64,000 nt of DNA from Gentiana macrophylla (GCA_026214975.1 CM047805.1:65759383-65823382), one strand, 5' to 3'. Positions 43,664 through 56,293 are shown, numbered from the stretch's first letter. Notes: generated by a model from the letters alone, not told the origin. Program-made: numbers and translations.

Positions 43664-45287
43664 TGTCCCGGATTTATCTAATGCGAATAAACAAGTAATA
43701 ATATTTATAAACCGGTTAACCTCAAGTATAAGGATCGTAGTATGGAGGCTAATGCCGGGTCGATCTTACGGGGAACTAGACGAATGTGAATCCTAGCTTT
43801 TGTTTTCAACTAAACTATTGTCACGAAACTAACCTAACGAACAACTAACCTAAACAAATATGCATAAAATAACTAGACAGAGGAGATTAATCCAATGCTA
43901 GGAAAGATTGAAAGCGATAAAAATAAACTAAAAGTGCGATTAAAAGTAAACTAAAGCTAAACAATTCAAGTTCACAGGATTAAAATCAAATTATAACGGA
44001 CGAACAAGCAATTGATCCACCTATCCTATCAACATTCAATTCTCATTCGGATTAATTCGTGATCTCTACTCAAGTCGTGATTCACCTAATCAAAGGCATA
44101 AACTCCTACTCTCGTAGACGAGTTCGTTTCCTAATCTTTTATCTCTCGATGTTAAAGATTACGTCTTTCTAACCTAGGCGTGAAATCTTTCAATTTCTAA
44201 TCTAGAGATTTAATCTAATAACTTTCGTTTTGATTAGATTAAAGGTCTAAACTTTTATCATGGTGATCTAACATTAACATGACTCTCATCAAGTTAAAAC
44301 AATCATAAAAGCAACGATCTTTCGATGTAATTGCAATACATAATGATAAACAATGATAAAAGAAACAACTTCAAGTAGAAACTCACGAATTAATCACTTA
44401 ACAAAAGCTGAATTGTTGAATTGGACGGCTTCACAACGCTTGTTCAAAAGAGGATTAGCCTCTTAGCATCCTTTGAAAACTTGAAATTGATGAAATAAAG
44501 AACATAAATCTAACTATCTAATCTAGATGTTTTATTGCATAAAACCGGAAAATAAAGGAGTAAAACGCAGCCAAGCCGCTCCCAGGGTTTAGGGATCGAA
44601 TATTATGTTTAGGGTTTGGTGGCGCGCCTATTTATAGATTTTTAGGTCGGTTTCTTTGAGTCGGTGCCGTGGACGCCCGCCCACTATCTTGGACGCCGCG
44701 TCCAGCCTCTATGAACGGAGAATGAACGCTCGCTCGTAACGCTGCGTCGAACTCTCTCGAATGTAAAATACGATTACGGACGCCGGCTTCACTTTATGGA
44801 CGCCCGTCCACTACTCAGCTCCAGTATTTTGCTCATAACTTCACTTCTAGGGCTCCAAATGAGGTGATTCAACATGCGTTGGAAAGCTATTTCAATCCTC
44901 TACAACTTTCATCAAGACAACTTTCCTGAAAGTGCCTACAAGTGTGGACAAGATCCCCATGAAGTGCCTGGTTCCGGTTTCTTCAATGATTCGTCACTTA
45001 AACATCTTCCAACTCTTCCATCTTCATGTGATCATCGTTTAAGCTCCTTACTCATCATGAAAACGTATCTACCAACATGATAGAAACATGCAAAATGTAA
45101 CATCATACGAATAAACATAAAACACCGATAAAATCACGTAAATATCTCGATTTTGCATTTAAACACATTTAAAACTCGTTTACTCAATAATTCGATAAAA
45201 CCAACACTTTTCTATAAAAAGTACTAAAATACCAAGGATATTGTTATGGGAATAACGTCATATAAATCATAAATTTCACCCTTAACA
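43664..45287 (-). mobile_element. 3' LTR of Athila-like element 2, 1624 bp
   Basis: The minus strand reads TGTTAAGGGTGAAATTTATG from 45287 and ends ATCCGGGACA at 43664. It is nearly complete and close to the LTR of element 1, with GGACG palindromes at about 44680-44815 and the TATA complement near 44632. The polypurine complement adjoins at 45288-45300. Confidence 0.92.
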
Positions 45288-46785
45288 ACTCCCCACACTT
45301 TAAACTTTGCTCGTCCCGAGCAAAACAAAACAAGATAAAGGCTTGGAAAGAATATAGACATCTCAACACATATACCATTTAGTCAATAAACTAGAAGTTC
45401 ACCCGTGTGTGTGCATAGCCATAGAAAATTTCCACTAAATCCAAACTTGAGGAACTCAAAGCAAAACTAGCTAATACCCCCTCGTGGACTAGTAATAAAT
45501 GACACTCATAAGATGCACCCTACAAACGTGACATATCCCGAAAAGAATGATCGAATGAATCTAGGGCCTTTCTGAAATACTCAGAGGACAATCCCTACAA
45601 CATATCCATCAGTTTATACTGGGGATAAGATTAACGAAAACTAAGCCTTATATTCAATTTCGTAACAATATCTTAGTTGATTTAGCCATTTCACTTTAAA
45701 CACACATTAGAACAAGCTATTGCCTCATAGCGATTAATAGGACATTTCGAGATAACACCCTACCTACTCCAATCATAAGGCAGCTTTTTCTAATCGCCGT
45801 GAGCTTTTAGTCATCATAGTGGTATAGGACATACGTGGTACACCCTACCTCACTCAAATCATCGACTAGCTTTCGACACACCCTTTTTTAATCAACTATT
45901 AACTTATCTTTTTAATTGACATTAGCCCCGTGTTACTTATCACATTCAAACGTCTAGATATTCACAGTATATCATACTCGGAACTAAATACAAACTATCA
46001 TAAATCTCAAGATATATACGTAGCACTAAGCACACGACTTACAAGATAATCAAAAATCACTAATCCAAACGGGGTATAGCTTTATAAATTAGCTCATCAT
46101 TCACTATGGCTTGTGAAATATAATTCGGGTGAATCAACTAACTTACCAAAAAAATATGGTATACAGCATCATTGACTATAACAAACCGAACAAAAACGTG
46201 TATTGCCTACTCGGGACAAAACAAAAATTTTGAAAATTTAGCATCATTTTAGCATAGAAATAACATCATATAAGCAAATAGTAGATACATAGCGATCATT
46301 CCCCTCCCCCACACTTAAAAATCAACATGTCCTCATGTTGTGCAGAATGAAAAAGAAAAAGAAAACTTAGCTGATTGTAGTTCGAATGGGGCAATGCTGG
46401 AGGTGGCGTACGTCCAATCCAGAAATGCTTGAGGGAATCAGTAGACTGTGGACCATCCACCGGAAAACTGGCTTCATCTAAAAGCTCGCAATTGCTATCA
46501 CAAATATCCTGCACACTTGAAAACAAGACAAGATCTCGGGGGACAAAGGGGGAATATAACATGGCAAAATAGAGATAAAGAGAAGGATAAGGTGAAATCG
46601 AATCAACCGACAAGGCAAAATCCACAATTACCCGAATTAGACTTAAACAAAACAAATAAATCAAAGAAAAGAAATAACATAATAGAGAGTTCTAATATAA
46701 TAAGGGATATCTAGGATGCCTCCTAGTGGCGCTTTTGGTTATTGTCGTTAGCTCGACACATTTGAAGCTCAGCCTGGATCAGGCC
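45288..46785 (-). other. Polypurine tracts and noncoding spacer of element 2
   Basis: The polypurine tract (AAGTGTGGGGAGT on the minus strand, 45300-45288) adjoins the LTR. The internal tract lies at 46318-46301. A minus-strand frame of 122 codons (46296-46664) runs across the internal tract; its element 1 counterpart is interrupted, so I do not treat it as a gene. The rest mirrors 41930-43375. Confidence 0.65.
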
Positions 46786-46787
46786 AT

Positions 46788-46979
46788 TTAACCTTTCTGC
46801 CAGCCACTACCTCGCAAGCTCGAATCAAGAGTGTGGTGGCATAGAACAAAGAAATGAACACATGGGGTTAAATCTTTGAAAGCTCTCCATACCTTTTTAA
46901 GTTTCCCCATGGTTGCATTCTTTCTTCTCCGGTTCCTCTGATGACGTTTAAGTTGCCGCTCCCTTTCAAACTCTTCCAT
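46788..46979 (-). CDS. Small conserved frame after integrase, element 2
   Basis: A frame of 63 codons starts MEEFERERQLKRHQRN and continues GKLKKVWRAFKDL, with a short cysteine/histidine-containing tail (HFFVLCHHTL). It is basic and could be an additional accessory product or the start of an eroded env-like frame. Element 1 carries the same start with a frameshift. Function unknown; its presence in both copies is the only support. Confidence 0.35.
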   Translation of the reverse strand: MEEFERERQLKRHQRNRRRKNATMGKLKKVWRAFKDLTPCVHFFVLCHHTLDSSLRGSGWQKG

Positions 46980-46999
46980 ATCAGCACTACCTGCTAGAA

Positions 47000-48380
47000 C
47001 ATCTTAAGATTTAACACAACCGTCATCCTCAGAAAACAAATCGGGTGAAAACTCGTCAAAGTGGTTGACTTCGGAAGTCCCACACCCGAGGATTTCGAGG
47101 AATTTAACAATCAAAGGCTTTTCTTTATGTGCACCTATATAGTGCTTGCACCTCGACCATTAACTCGGAACGGTTGATCACCATAACCTCGTAATTCTAG
47201 CACACCTCCAGAATGATTTTGAGAATCTCGAAAGGACCGGACCAACGTGTCCTCAACTTGCCAGGAAACAAATGCAACCTGGAATTGTAGAGTAACACTT
47301 GCTCACCGACCTTGAATTCTCTCTTCTTTATCTTGGCATCGTGGAGGAGTTTCATCTTCTCCTTACTAATCCTGGCGCCAGTAAGCTTGGAGTCCGAATT
47401 CATCCAGCTCATGCAAGCTCGCCAGCAGCGGTGTTTGCCACAGATTGGGAATCGAAGTTAAGAAACTTCAGAGCTCCAAGACGCCCGTGCTCTAGCTCGA
47501 CAGTGAGATGACATGGTTTCCCATAGACCATTTGATATGGCGATGTACCCCCAGGGTCTTATAGGCGATCCTATATGCCCAAAGTACATCGTCCAACTTT
47601 GCACTCAGTCTTTTCTATGACTATTCACCGCCTTCTCCAGATTTTCTTAAGACTCAAGTTGCTTCGCTCAACCTCGACCACTAGTCATCGGATGATATGG
47701 TGTGCCGATTTTATGGTGAACACCATACTACTCGAGGACTTTCTCCAAGGGTCGGTTACAAAAGTGTGTCCTTCATCACTTATCAAGGCACGTGGACATC
47801 CAAACCTCACAAAGATATTCTTCTTAAGGAATTTCATGACCGCTTTATGATCATTGTGAGGAGTGGCTATTGCCTCCACCCATTTCAAACATAGTCAACG
47901 CAGACTAAGATGTATTTGTTGCCACAAGATGACGGGAATGGTCCCATAAAATCGATGCCCCATACATCAAAGACTTCGTGACTCTAAGATGGGTTTCAAA
48001 GGCATGTCAAAACGCTTGTCAAAGCTCCGGTTCTTTGGCAACGATCACAAGCTTTGCGTAAAGCTTGCGCCCTTAAAGATCGTGGGCCAATAGAAACCGG
48101 ACTGGAAGATCTTCGCAACCGTTTTCCAAGGACCAAAGTGACCACCTGTGGGTCCACTATGGCATTGCTCGATTATATCACGTTGCTCAGATTCGGGAAC
48201 ACACCTCCTCAAAGAAACCATCTTTGCAAATCTTGAAAAGGTAAGGTTCATCCCAAACGAAATTTTCATATCGAGAGAAGAACTTCTTCTTCTCTTGATA
48301 AGACATTTCAGATCAAGGTATTTGGCATGAAGGTAGTTCACAATGGAGGAGTACCAAGGAACATCGGAGAGAACGGCCAT
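47000..48380 (-). pseudogene. Athila-like element 2 integrase remnant
   Basis: Read on the minus strand: RRCVPESEQRDIIEQCHSGP (zinc-binding region, in frame 48380-48045), [20 protein letters not shown] (core, 47888-47685) with [15 protein letters not shown] continuing in frame, and EFKVGEQVLLYNSRLHLFPG with LRTRWSGPFEIL near 47325-47230 (C-terminal). Frame breaks separate the three parts. The core here reads through the RALISDEG segment, where element 1 has a frameshift. Confidence 0.85.
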
Positions 48381-48399
48381 CGATCAACATGATGTTTTC

Positions 48400-49530
48400 T
48401 AGAGGAAAGTAAAGATCTATATCATCCGGTTCATTCTTTTCCTCATTTAACATCCTAGACACATGATCCGCTACTACATTCTCAACGCCTTCTTGTCTTT
48501 GATTTGAACGTCAAACTCTTGTAGGTCGATATCCAACGCAGAGAGCGCGGTTTAGCATCCTTTTAGTCATCGATACCGCGAAAGCGGCGTGATCACCCAC
48601 ACGATCACTTGAGCACCTAACAAGTAACTACGGAACTTGTCCATAGCAAACACTACGCCAATAATTCCTTTTCGGTAGTCGATAGTTAACTTGCGAAGGA
48701 TTCAACGTGTGGTGGCGTAATAGATAGGTGGAACTTTCCTTCGATTCATTGTTCTAAGATCGCACTAACAAAGATAGTTGGATGCATCGCACATAAGCTC
48801 AAAGGCAAGTTCCATCCAGGTGAAATAAGAATTGGAGCAGAGATCAGACGATTTTTGAGCTCCTCAAACGCGTGCTTGCAACTATCATCAAAATCAAAAG
48901 TAACGTCTTCTTTTAGTAAGGTAGACAGGGGCTTGGCGATCCTTGAAAAGTCCTGGATGAACCTCCTATAGAAGCCGACATGTCCGAGAAAACCTCGGAC
49001 TTCCCGAACATTCTTAGGATAACTCATCTTCTCAATAGCTTCTACCTTGGCCCTATCTACTTCTATACCTTTGGCGGACACTTTGTGGCCAAGGACTATA
49101 CCTTCATCTACCATGAAATGGCATTTTTCCCAATTAAGCACTAAGTCCTTTTCCACACATCTTGACAACACCCGATCAAGACTATCGAGGCAATCATCGG
49201 AAGGAGTGACCAAAGACCGAGAAGTCATCCATAAAAATCTCCATGCACTTTTCAACTAGCCGTCAAAGATTGCCATCATACACCTTTGAAAGGTGGGTGG
49301 GCATTACAGAGACTAAATGGCATCCGCCAGAAAGCGAATGTACCATAGGGGGGTGAAAGTGGTCTTCTCTTGGTCAACAGGATCGATGGGTATCTGGAAG
49401 TATCCACGAATATCCATCCAGAAGCAGTAGAATGCGTGCCCCGCCAGACGCCAAGCATCCGGGTCAATGAATGGAAGGGAAAATGATCTTTCAAAGTGTG
49501 ACCTCATTGAGCTTTCGATAATCGATACAT
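48400..49530 (-). pseudogene. Athila-like element 2 reverse transcriptase and RNase H remnant
   Basis: The 169-codon frame 49255-48746 covers NWEKCHFMVDEGIVLGHKV, NVREVRGFLGHVGFYRRF and DSCKHAFEELKNRLISAPI, the C-terminal reverse transcriptase plus the RNase H start. Upstream, DHFPFHSLTRM and GYFQIPIDPVDQEKTTF lie at 49507-49276. The catalytic IFMDDFSVFG is encoded near 49247-49218 but lies out of frame with the downstream part because of one extra base after the HSF codons near 49197-49201. The RNase H end is near 48510-48430. Confidence 0.85.
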
Positions 49531-49852
49531 ACTCTGTATCCGTAAACGAGCCTCAATGCTATCTCTTCTCCTTCTCATTCTTCTCAATAGTAATTCCCTT
49601 TTTGGGGACTACCGAGTCGGGGACACCCACTCACTATCAAGAATGGCATATATGATACCCATATCTAGAAGCTTAATGATTTCCTTTTTACGACTTCTTG
49701 CATATGAGGGTTGAGCCTCTCTCTGGTCTGTCTAACACATTTTGCACCCTCCTCGCCTTGATCTTGTGCATATAGATGTCGGGAGATATCCTCGGATATC
49801 TCCCACCCGCCATCCAAAGGCTTTCTCATTTTTGCGCAAGACGTTTAGCGCT

Positions 49853-50720
49853 TTAAGCTCTTCTATTCGAGACGCTTAGCAGAGAGATGATCAAAGGAAG
49901 CTTGTCACCTTCTCTCAGAAATACATACTTAAGATGTTTAGGCAACGGCTTCAGAACCAAGTCTACAGGGGGTTCCTCTAGACTTGATTTAAGATCACCA
50001 CTCTTCAACTCAACATCGCTGAGCTTACTTAGTGGCCCCACTGCCAAAGCTTCTTCTCTTAGCCCATCCTCAAAATCAGCTGCTAACTGGTCTAGATTGA
50101 CCACACCATGATTATTCAGATTATCGATCAATCGCTCATATTCTGCTTCCACAGCCTTGACTTGCTCATCCATACAGTCATTGAAGTCATTAAATGACTC
50201 CTCAATAAAAAGCCGGTTGGAGAACCAGAGGGTACTTGAATGGATTTAGAGACACTATAGCTCACCTCTTGGTCACCAACTCGAATAGTTACTTGCCCAC
50301 CATCACAATCGATGAGGGCCCTAGCTGTGGATAGGAAAGGTCTCCCAAGAATCAGGGGGACTTTCTCATCTTTTCCCATATCTAAGACGTACCAATCAAC
50401 AGAAAGGTAAATCTATCGATCCGACTAAAATGTCTTTCGTAATCCTCAAGCTTTCTTAGAAGATCTATCGTGAATCGAAGGTTCATGGAAGTTGGTTCTA
50501 GAAGACTTTGTAAACCCAAATGCTCACACACTGCACAATGGCATCAGTGATGGATGCACCCAAGTCACATAAAGAATTTGAAAGACTAAGCCTCCCATCC
50601 GCAATGTGAGCACGAATTTTCCGGGTCACCTCTTTGATTGGTAAGTCCGGATAATTGATCATTGAACAATCCTCACCAATTGCCGATCCATTTCTCGCCA
50701 ACTTCTTCTTCAAGAAACAA
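49853..50720 (-). pseudogene. Athila-like element 2 protease and spacer
   Basis: SNSLCDLGAS lies near 50590-50555 (minus frame 50713-50498). ILGRPFLSTARALIDCDGG lies near 50360-50300 and GQVTIRVGDQEVSYSV follows. A further frame (50173-49853) holds LKPLPKHLKYVFLREGDKLP, the linker before reverse transcriptase in this group. Element 1 has a stop where element 2 reads through STARALIDCDGG. Confidence 0.82.
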
Positions 50721-51203
50721 CATCCTTGATGAATTTAGTATACTTAGGCATTTCAACCAAAACTTCGAGAGTGGAAGATTAACTCTGAGTATTTTTCAAA
50801 CAGATTAAGCACCTTTCCGCATTTCTTATCTTCATGCAATGGGATGTTGCTCTTTCTCGGTGGAAATGGAAGCTTTTTCAAATCATCCTCGAAAATACTT
50901 TCTTCGAGGACGAACTAACCGCTTTGTCTTCCACATCTTTCCACCTCACCGCCTTATCATTCTTTTTATTAGTCGTGGATCGGCCACCGACGATCATTTG
51001 ATTCATCACTCCTCGGGGATCACCACCGAGGATTCTTAATTGATTCTTCATTCCTCAAGGATCACCACTCGAGGAGTCTCAATTCTTTCACCTATCGGGA
51101 TCACCACCTGATGTCTTTCAACTTCTACACCTCTCGGGGATCACCACACGAGTACCCGCTGTAGCCAAGGGGATGATGGGTGCTCGACTTCCTCTCCGCC
51201 TTA

Positions 51204-52986
51204 TCACCTGGTAGGAGGGGCTAGTGGTTTCCTGGTTGGGGGACCACTCGGTTGAGTACCACTTAAGTTCATTGCACTGGCCTCTCCTCCACCGTATGGA
51301 AGTGAAGGAACCAAGTCAGTGCATTGGCCAAGATTCAATTCAGTATGAGCTACATGACCACCTTTGGGATTTCTCTCCGTGGAGTTTGGCATCTGCCCTG
51401 ATGGTCTAGAAGCTTGCTGGTCAGCCATTTGCTTCTCAAGGTGCTTGATCGAATTCATCAACAACTGGATATTATTATTTTGCTCCCTCTGGAAGTTATT
51501 GTTCTGCTCCTTCAGCTCCTTCTGATAGGAGTCCAATCTAGCTTCCAGATCATCAACGTGAGATGGACCTTGAGAGTTACGAATGTTTTGAGAGAAAGGT
51601 TGGCTGGACCGACTTTGAAATGCAGGATTTGGATTGTTAGGCCAACTTTGATTTAACCCTTGATTTGGATTGGAAGAATTCAAGTTCGGGTTCGATTAAT
51701 ACTAGGTTTCGATTGAAATTCGAGTTTTGATTGAAATTTTGATTGAAATTAATTTAGATTTTGATTTGGGTGGAAACCCTGGTTCGAAAGTTGCCTTGGC
51801 TGAATTGATTACCAAACCTTTGATTTGGCTGGCCATTGAAGGCATTGATTTCGCTGCTCTGTCCAATCATAGGACGTAAACGAGCAAGATGTTCTATATC
51901 GCCACATACCGGCATGCGACTTGGTTGTATCTTGTCCATGATTCTCGACAAAGATTGACTTGATAAGAATTGGGGTGGCATGAATTGACACTCGCCAACC
52001 ATGTGGCCAGCCTGAGAACAATTCTCGCAGTACAGAACTTGAGAGTTCTGTAAAAATGAAGGAGTCTGATAACTCGGATTTGGAGACGTGGTAAGCGTAG
52101 CCAAACTGCCGCTTCAAAGATGGAAATCTCGTCGCATTTTCACCTCCTCGATCCTGGGAGGAGGAGGTGGTGGTGCCTGAACGACTTGAAAGGAGGGGCA
52201 TAATTATATTTGGCAATGTCTTGAACAATGCCCACCCTCTTGAGGCGCTCTCTCAGAAAGCCCCACTGATGAACTATTGACCATGCCCTTGGTGAGCTCG
52301 GTCAATCCACCGAAGGTATTGACTTGCCTCTCGCAAGTCTAACCCATGGTGGGGGCATTTACGAAGAAGAGCCTTAAATCTCTTCCATGCCTCAAAGAAA
52401 GATTCTGTTTCCGCTTGATAGAAATTATAAATTTCCCTCAAACATCGGGTTTGTCTTGGCCGTGGAAAGTATTGGCTTAAAAATTCTTTCTCCAATGCAG
52501 CCTGTGGTAATGGATTCGGAGGAGAGAGCTATACCACTCTTTAGCTTCTCCCTTCAATGAGAACGGAAACAGTGTAAGTTTAATCACATCCTCACTCACA
52601 CCTTGAATGCGTGTCGTACCACATATCTCCAGGAATGTGTGTACGTGTGTGTGAGGATTTTCAAAGAGGGAACCCGTGAAACATTGATGCATGCTGCATC
52701 ATCTGAATGAGACCGGTTTGAGTTCGAAAGTTTGTGCGGTAATGGTGGTAAGACGATAGCCGGGTTGTGATAAAGCATCGCACAGGCATGGCGAGTCCGC
52801 CAATGTCCGTCTATCTTCAGCGGCCATTATTACAATTTCTTCGATTTCCCTTTGAAAAGATAGCTCAAACTCTTGATCTTCGGCTTTTCCTTCGTCAAAA
52901 CGAAGTCTTCGCCTATTGGGTCGGACTATGGTACGCTCGATGTCAGGGGAGCAAAGTAATGGTCCCTTGTGACTACGAGTTTGCAT
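51204..52986 (-). pseudogene. Athila-like element 2 gag remnant
   Basis: Starts MQTRSHKGPLLCSPD at 52986. The first frame runs 95 codons to 52699. The capsid block ENPHTHVHTFLEICGTTRI lies at 52660-52600, and KGEAKEWYSSL near 52550-52520. A zinc knuckle CENCSQAGHMVGEC (CX2CX4HX4C complete) lies near 52033-51992. The last frame (51683-51204) contains a glutamine/asparagine-rich coiled stretch KELKEQNNNFQREQNNN. Two to three frame changes separate the pieces, so it is better preserved than gag of element 1. Confidence 0.87.
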
Positions 52987-53820
52987 AAACCGATCCCAAA
53001 ATCAAGTTGAGAGAACCTAAATCTAAGGAAAGGAAACCTAAAACTAATAAATTAAAGACCGATATCTAAAAGATTAAAAACCTTAATCTAAGATCAAAAC
53101 CTAAAGAAAAGAGAAGAAAAGAGAAAGATTAAGAAAGAAAGGGGACGGACGGGCGCCCACTTATGTGAACGAAAGCGTCGCCAGGAAAATAGACTCGAAC
53201 AGCGCCCAAACCGCGTAACGCTCGCTCAAGGATCGGAAAACGCCATGGAATGAAAATTTTACAGTGAACGAAAGCGTTCAAACTAGTGGACGCTCGTCCA
53301 TAGGCAAGATTTTTTAAGCGTAAACGATATCGTAACAGCAGAAAAAGCAATGGGAAAAGAGACAGAGGGAAAGGACAACTAAACCTAGAGGAATCAAAGA
53401 CTACGAAACTTAACTACGAAAAACCCTAATAACCAAAACTATAAACTACCTAAGAACATTTAAAACGAGAAAAACAGAAAACACTAAAAAGAGGGAAAAA
53501 CATGTGTTGAAATCTTCTAACCCCAAAATGGAAGGGAAAACAGTGGATTTTGACCTCGAAAACGGTGTCGGACGGCCTCTGGCAGTCTGCCACGTCGTCG
53601 GCGTCGGAACGAGCTTTCCGAATTGGGGTCCTGCGCGCCAATCCGACACTCGAGCCGAAAGTTATGGCCAAAATACTATCAAGTGCTAAAACGGACCCTT
53701 TTTCCCTAAAATTTGATCGTGAAAGGTGTGGAGTCAGATGATTCAACCTAAGAAACCTACCTACGACACTTACCTACGAAAAAACAGAAAACCTAATTGA
53801 AATAAAAAAAAATAAAAGGA
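52987..53820 (-). other. Leader of Athila-like element 2, truncated
   Basis: Inverted match to 34900-35754 of element 1, including the GGACG-type units near 53145-53300 and the GC-rich part near 53540-53650. Similarity ends near 53820, before the primer site, which is absent. Confidence 0.75.
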
Positions 53821-54372
53821 TTACTTGTGTAATAAAGGCTAACATTGACAACAAGTATAAGTCATTGCAATTAAACACATAATTTAATCACTTTTGCAAT
53901 TAGACCCTTAAAAACATCACTCGCTTAATATTTCAATATAAAGGCCAATTCCTATGCAAATAATATAAATACGGGGAAAATCATCGTAAAATATATCGTT
54001 ATAAAACGATAAAATCACTCCTTAACAACTCCCCACACTTAGCTTTTGCTCGTCCCGAGCAAAACAAAACAAAGTAAAGGCTCGAGAAAAGTATAGACAT
54101 CTTAACACATATACCACAGATTCAAATAAATTAGATGTTCACCCACGTGAGTGTGTGCATAGCCATAACAAACTTCCACTAAATCCAAACTTGAGGAACT
54201 CAAAGTAAAACTAGCTAATACCCCCTTATAGAATAGCAATAAATGACACTCATAAGGTGCACCCTACAAACGTGACATATCCTGAAAAGAATGATCGAAC
54301 ATATCTAGGGCCTTTCTGAAATACTCAGAGGATAATCCCTACAGCATATCTATCAGTCTATCAGCATATCTA
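53821..54372 (-). mobile_element. Fragment of a related but distinct Athila-like element
   Basis: On the minus strand an LTR-like start TGTTAAGGAGTGATTTTATCG begins at 54027 and runs down to about 53821. Before it come a polypurine tract (AAGTGTGGGGAGT, 54040-54028) and about 330 bp of spacer homologous to 45301-45610. The LTR differs from the 33224 family after its first 8-9 bases, so it represents another subfamily. The fragment sits inside element 2, replacing its primer site and part of its leader. Confidence 0.7.
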
Positions 54373-54375
54373 TCA

Positions 54376-55853
54376 GATTATTTTGTGAGTATCTATTAAA
54401 GTTGTTACTTTTATCATGTTTTTATATGTTGATTGCATGCTATATCGAAAGATCCGTGCTTTTGTTTATTGTTTGCTTGATGAAAGTCATGTTAACTTTA
54501 GAACACCATGATAAAAGTTTAGACCTTTAAACTAAACTAAAATAAAGTGCAGAAAAGTAAACTAAAGCTAAACAATTCAAGGTTAAAGGATTAAATCAAA
54601 TTATAACGAACGAACAAGCAATTGATCCACCTATCCTATCAACATTCAATTCTAACTCGGATTAATTCGTGATCTCTACTCAAGTCGTGATTCACCTAAT
54701 CAAAGGCATAAACTCCTACTCTCGTAGACGAGTTCGTTTTCTAATCTTTTATCTTTCGATGTTAAAGATTACGTCTTTCTACCCTAGGCGTGAAATCTTT
54801 CAATTTCTAATCTAGAGATTCAATCTAATAACTTTCGCTGTGATTAGATTAAAGGTCTAAACTTTTATCATGGTGTTCTAAAGTTAACATGACTTTCATC
54901 AAGCAAACAATAAACAAAAGCACGGATCTTTCGATATAGCATGCAATCAACATATAAAAACATGATAAAAGTAACAACTTTAATAGATACTCACAAAATA
55001 ATCACGAACTAGAGATCAAACTCGTTGAAACGGACGGCTTCACAACGCTTGTTCAAGGAGGATTTAGCCTCCTAGCATCCTTATGCAAACTCGAATTGAT
55101 GGAATAAAGAACATAAATCTAACTATCTAATCTAGATGTTTTATTGCATAAAACCGGAAAATAAAGGAGTAAAACGCAGCCAAGCTGCTCCACTAGGTTT
55201 AGGGATCGAATTGTATGTTTAGGGTTTGGTGAAACGCGCCTATTTATAGATTTTTAGGTCGGTTTCATTGAGTCGGTGCCGTGGACGCCCGTCCACTATC
55301 TTGGACGCTCGTCCAGCCTCTATGAACGGAGAATGAACGCTCGTTCAGAACGCGTCTGAACTCTCTGAATGTAAAATACGATTCTGGACGCCAGTTCACT
55401 TTTATGGACGCCCGCCCACTACTCAGCTCCAGTATTTTGCTCATAACTTCACTTCTAGGGCTCCAAATGAGGTGATTCAACATGCGTTGGAAAGCTATTT
55501 CAATCCTCTACAACTTTCATCAAGACAACTTTCCTGAAAGTGCCTACAAGTGTGGACAAGATCCCCATGAAGTGCCTGGTTCGGTTTCTTCAATGATTCT
55601 TCACTTAAACATCTTCCAACTCTTCCATCTTCATGTGATCATCGTTTAAGCTCCTTACTCATCATGAAAACGTATCTACCAACATGATAGAAACATGCAA
55701 AATGTAACATCATACGAATAAACATAAAACACCGATAAAATCACGTAAATATCTCGATTTTGCATTTAAACACATTTAAAACTCGTTTACTCAATAATTC
55801 GATAAAACCAACACTTTTCTATAAAAAGTACTAAAATACCAAGGATATTGTTA
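54376..55853 (-). mobile_element. 5' LTR remnant of element 2 with inverted duplication
   Basis: Minus-strand LTR sequence (about 54530-55853) matches 33224-34826 but lacks the first ~57 bases of the LTR and its final part. At 54376-54530 a 155-bp piece lies in plus orientation; it is the inverted copy of 54849-55003. GGACG palindromes occur near 55280-55415 and the TATA complement near 55246. The break at 55853 lies within ...GGATATTGTTA. Confidence 0.82.
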
Positions 55854-56239
55854 AGTTAATTGCCCGGATTACCTCCAACAATCAACGGAATTTGAAGAAT
55901 CAGAGATTTTTCAGTGCGGCAATTTGGACAAAATTTCCGATTTTGGTGACCAATCTTGGTGTTTCTGGGCTTCAAATCCATTCGATCATCATCCTTACAT
56001 AGCATTTGGTAAGTCTATAGCAACTTTTCTTGACTCCTTTCACGTTTTTGTGGGTTCGATCTTCGGGTCGGCTCATTCTCTTGAAATTTCTCTCATTTTG
56101 TTGCTGTTTTCTTCTTGTTTTGGTGTTGTGATGGTGTGGTGATGTTGGTTGTGGTGGATGGGTTGGTGTTGTTGAATTGAAATCCCAATTTGGACGATAA
56201 ACGGGTAACCATTTGTAGGGAATACAAGTAATTGCAATT
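55854..56239. other. Unassigned sequence right of the Athila block
   Basis: A 386-bp stretch has no match elsewhere in the window. On the plus strand it is rich in TTG/TGGTG near 56120-56175. A short minus-strand frame across 56278-56093 is rich in N, T and Q. It could be captured host or leader sequence; I cannot identify it. Confidence 0.35.
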
Positions 56240-56293
56240 CGGCTTCACAATTCTCGTTTGTAGGAGGTAATTAAACACATTCGTTTATTGCAA
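56240..56293. repeat. 54-bp filler, identical to 43554-43607
   Basis: CGGCTTCACAATTCTCGTTT... to ...TTTATTGCAA is identical, same orientation, at 43554-43607, and its first 20 bases occur a third time at 43631-43650. It sits at the right border of the inserted block, directly before the resumed LTR A. Confidence 0.9.

Noticed and set aside
46296..46664. 122-codon minus-strand frame in element 2, considered as an envelope-like protein
   Set aside because: It runs through the internal polypurine tract, is interrupted in element 1, and shows no signal peptide or clear membrane segment.
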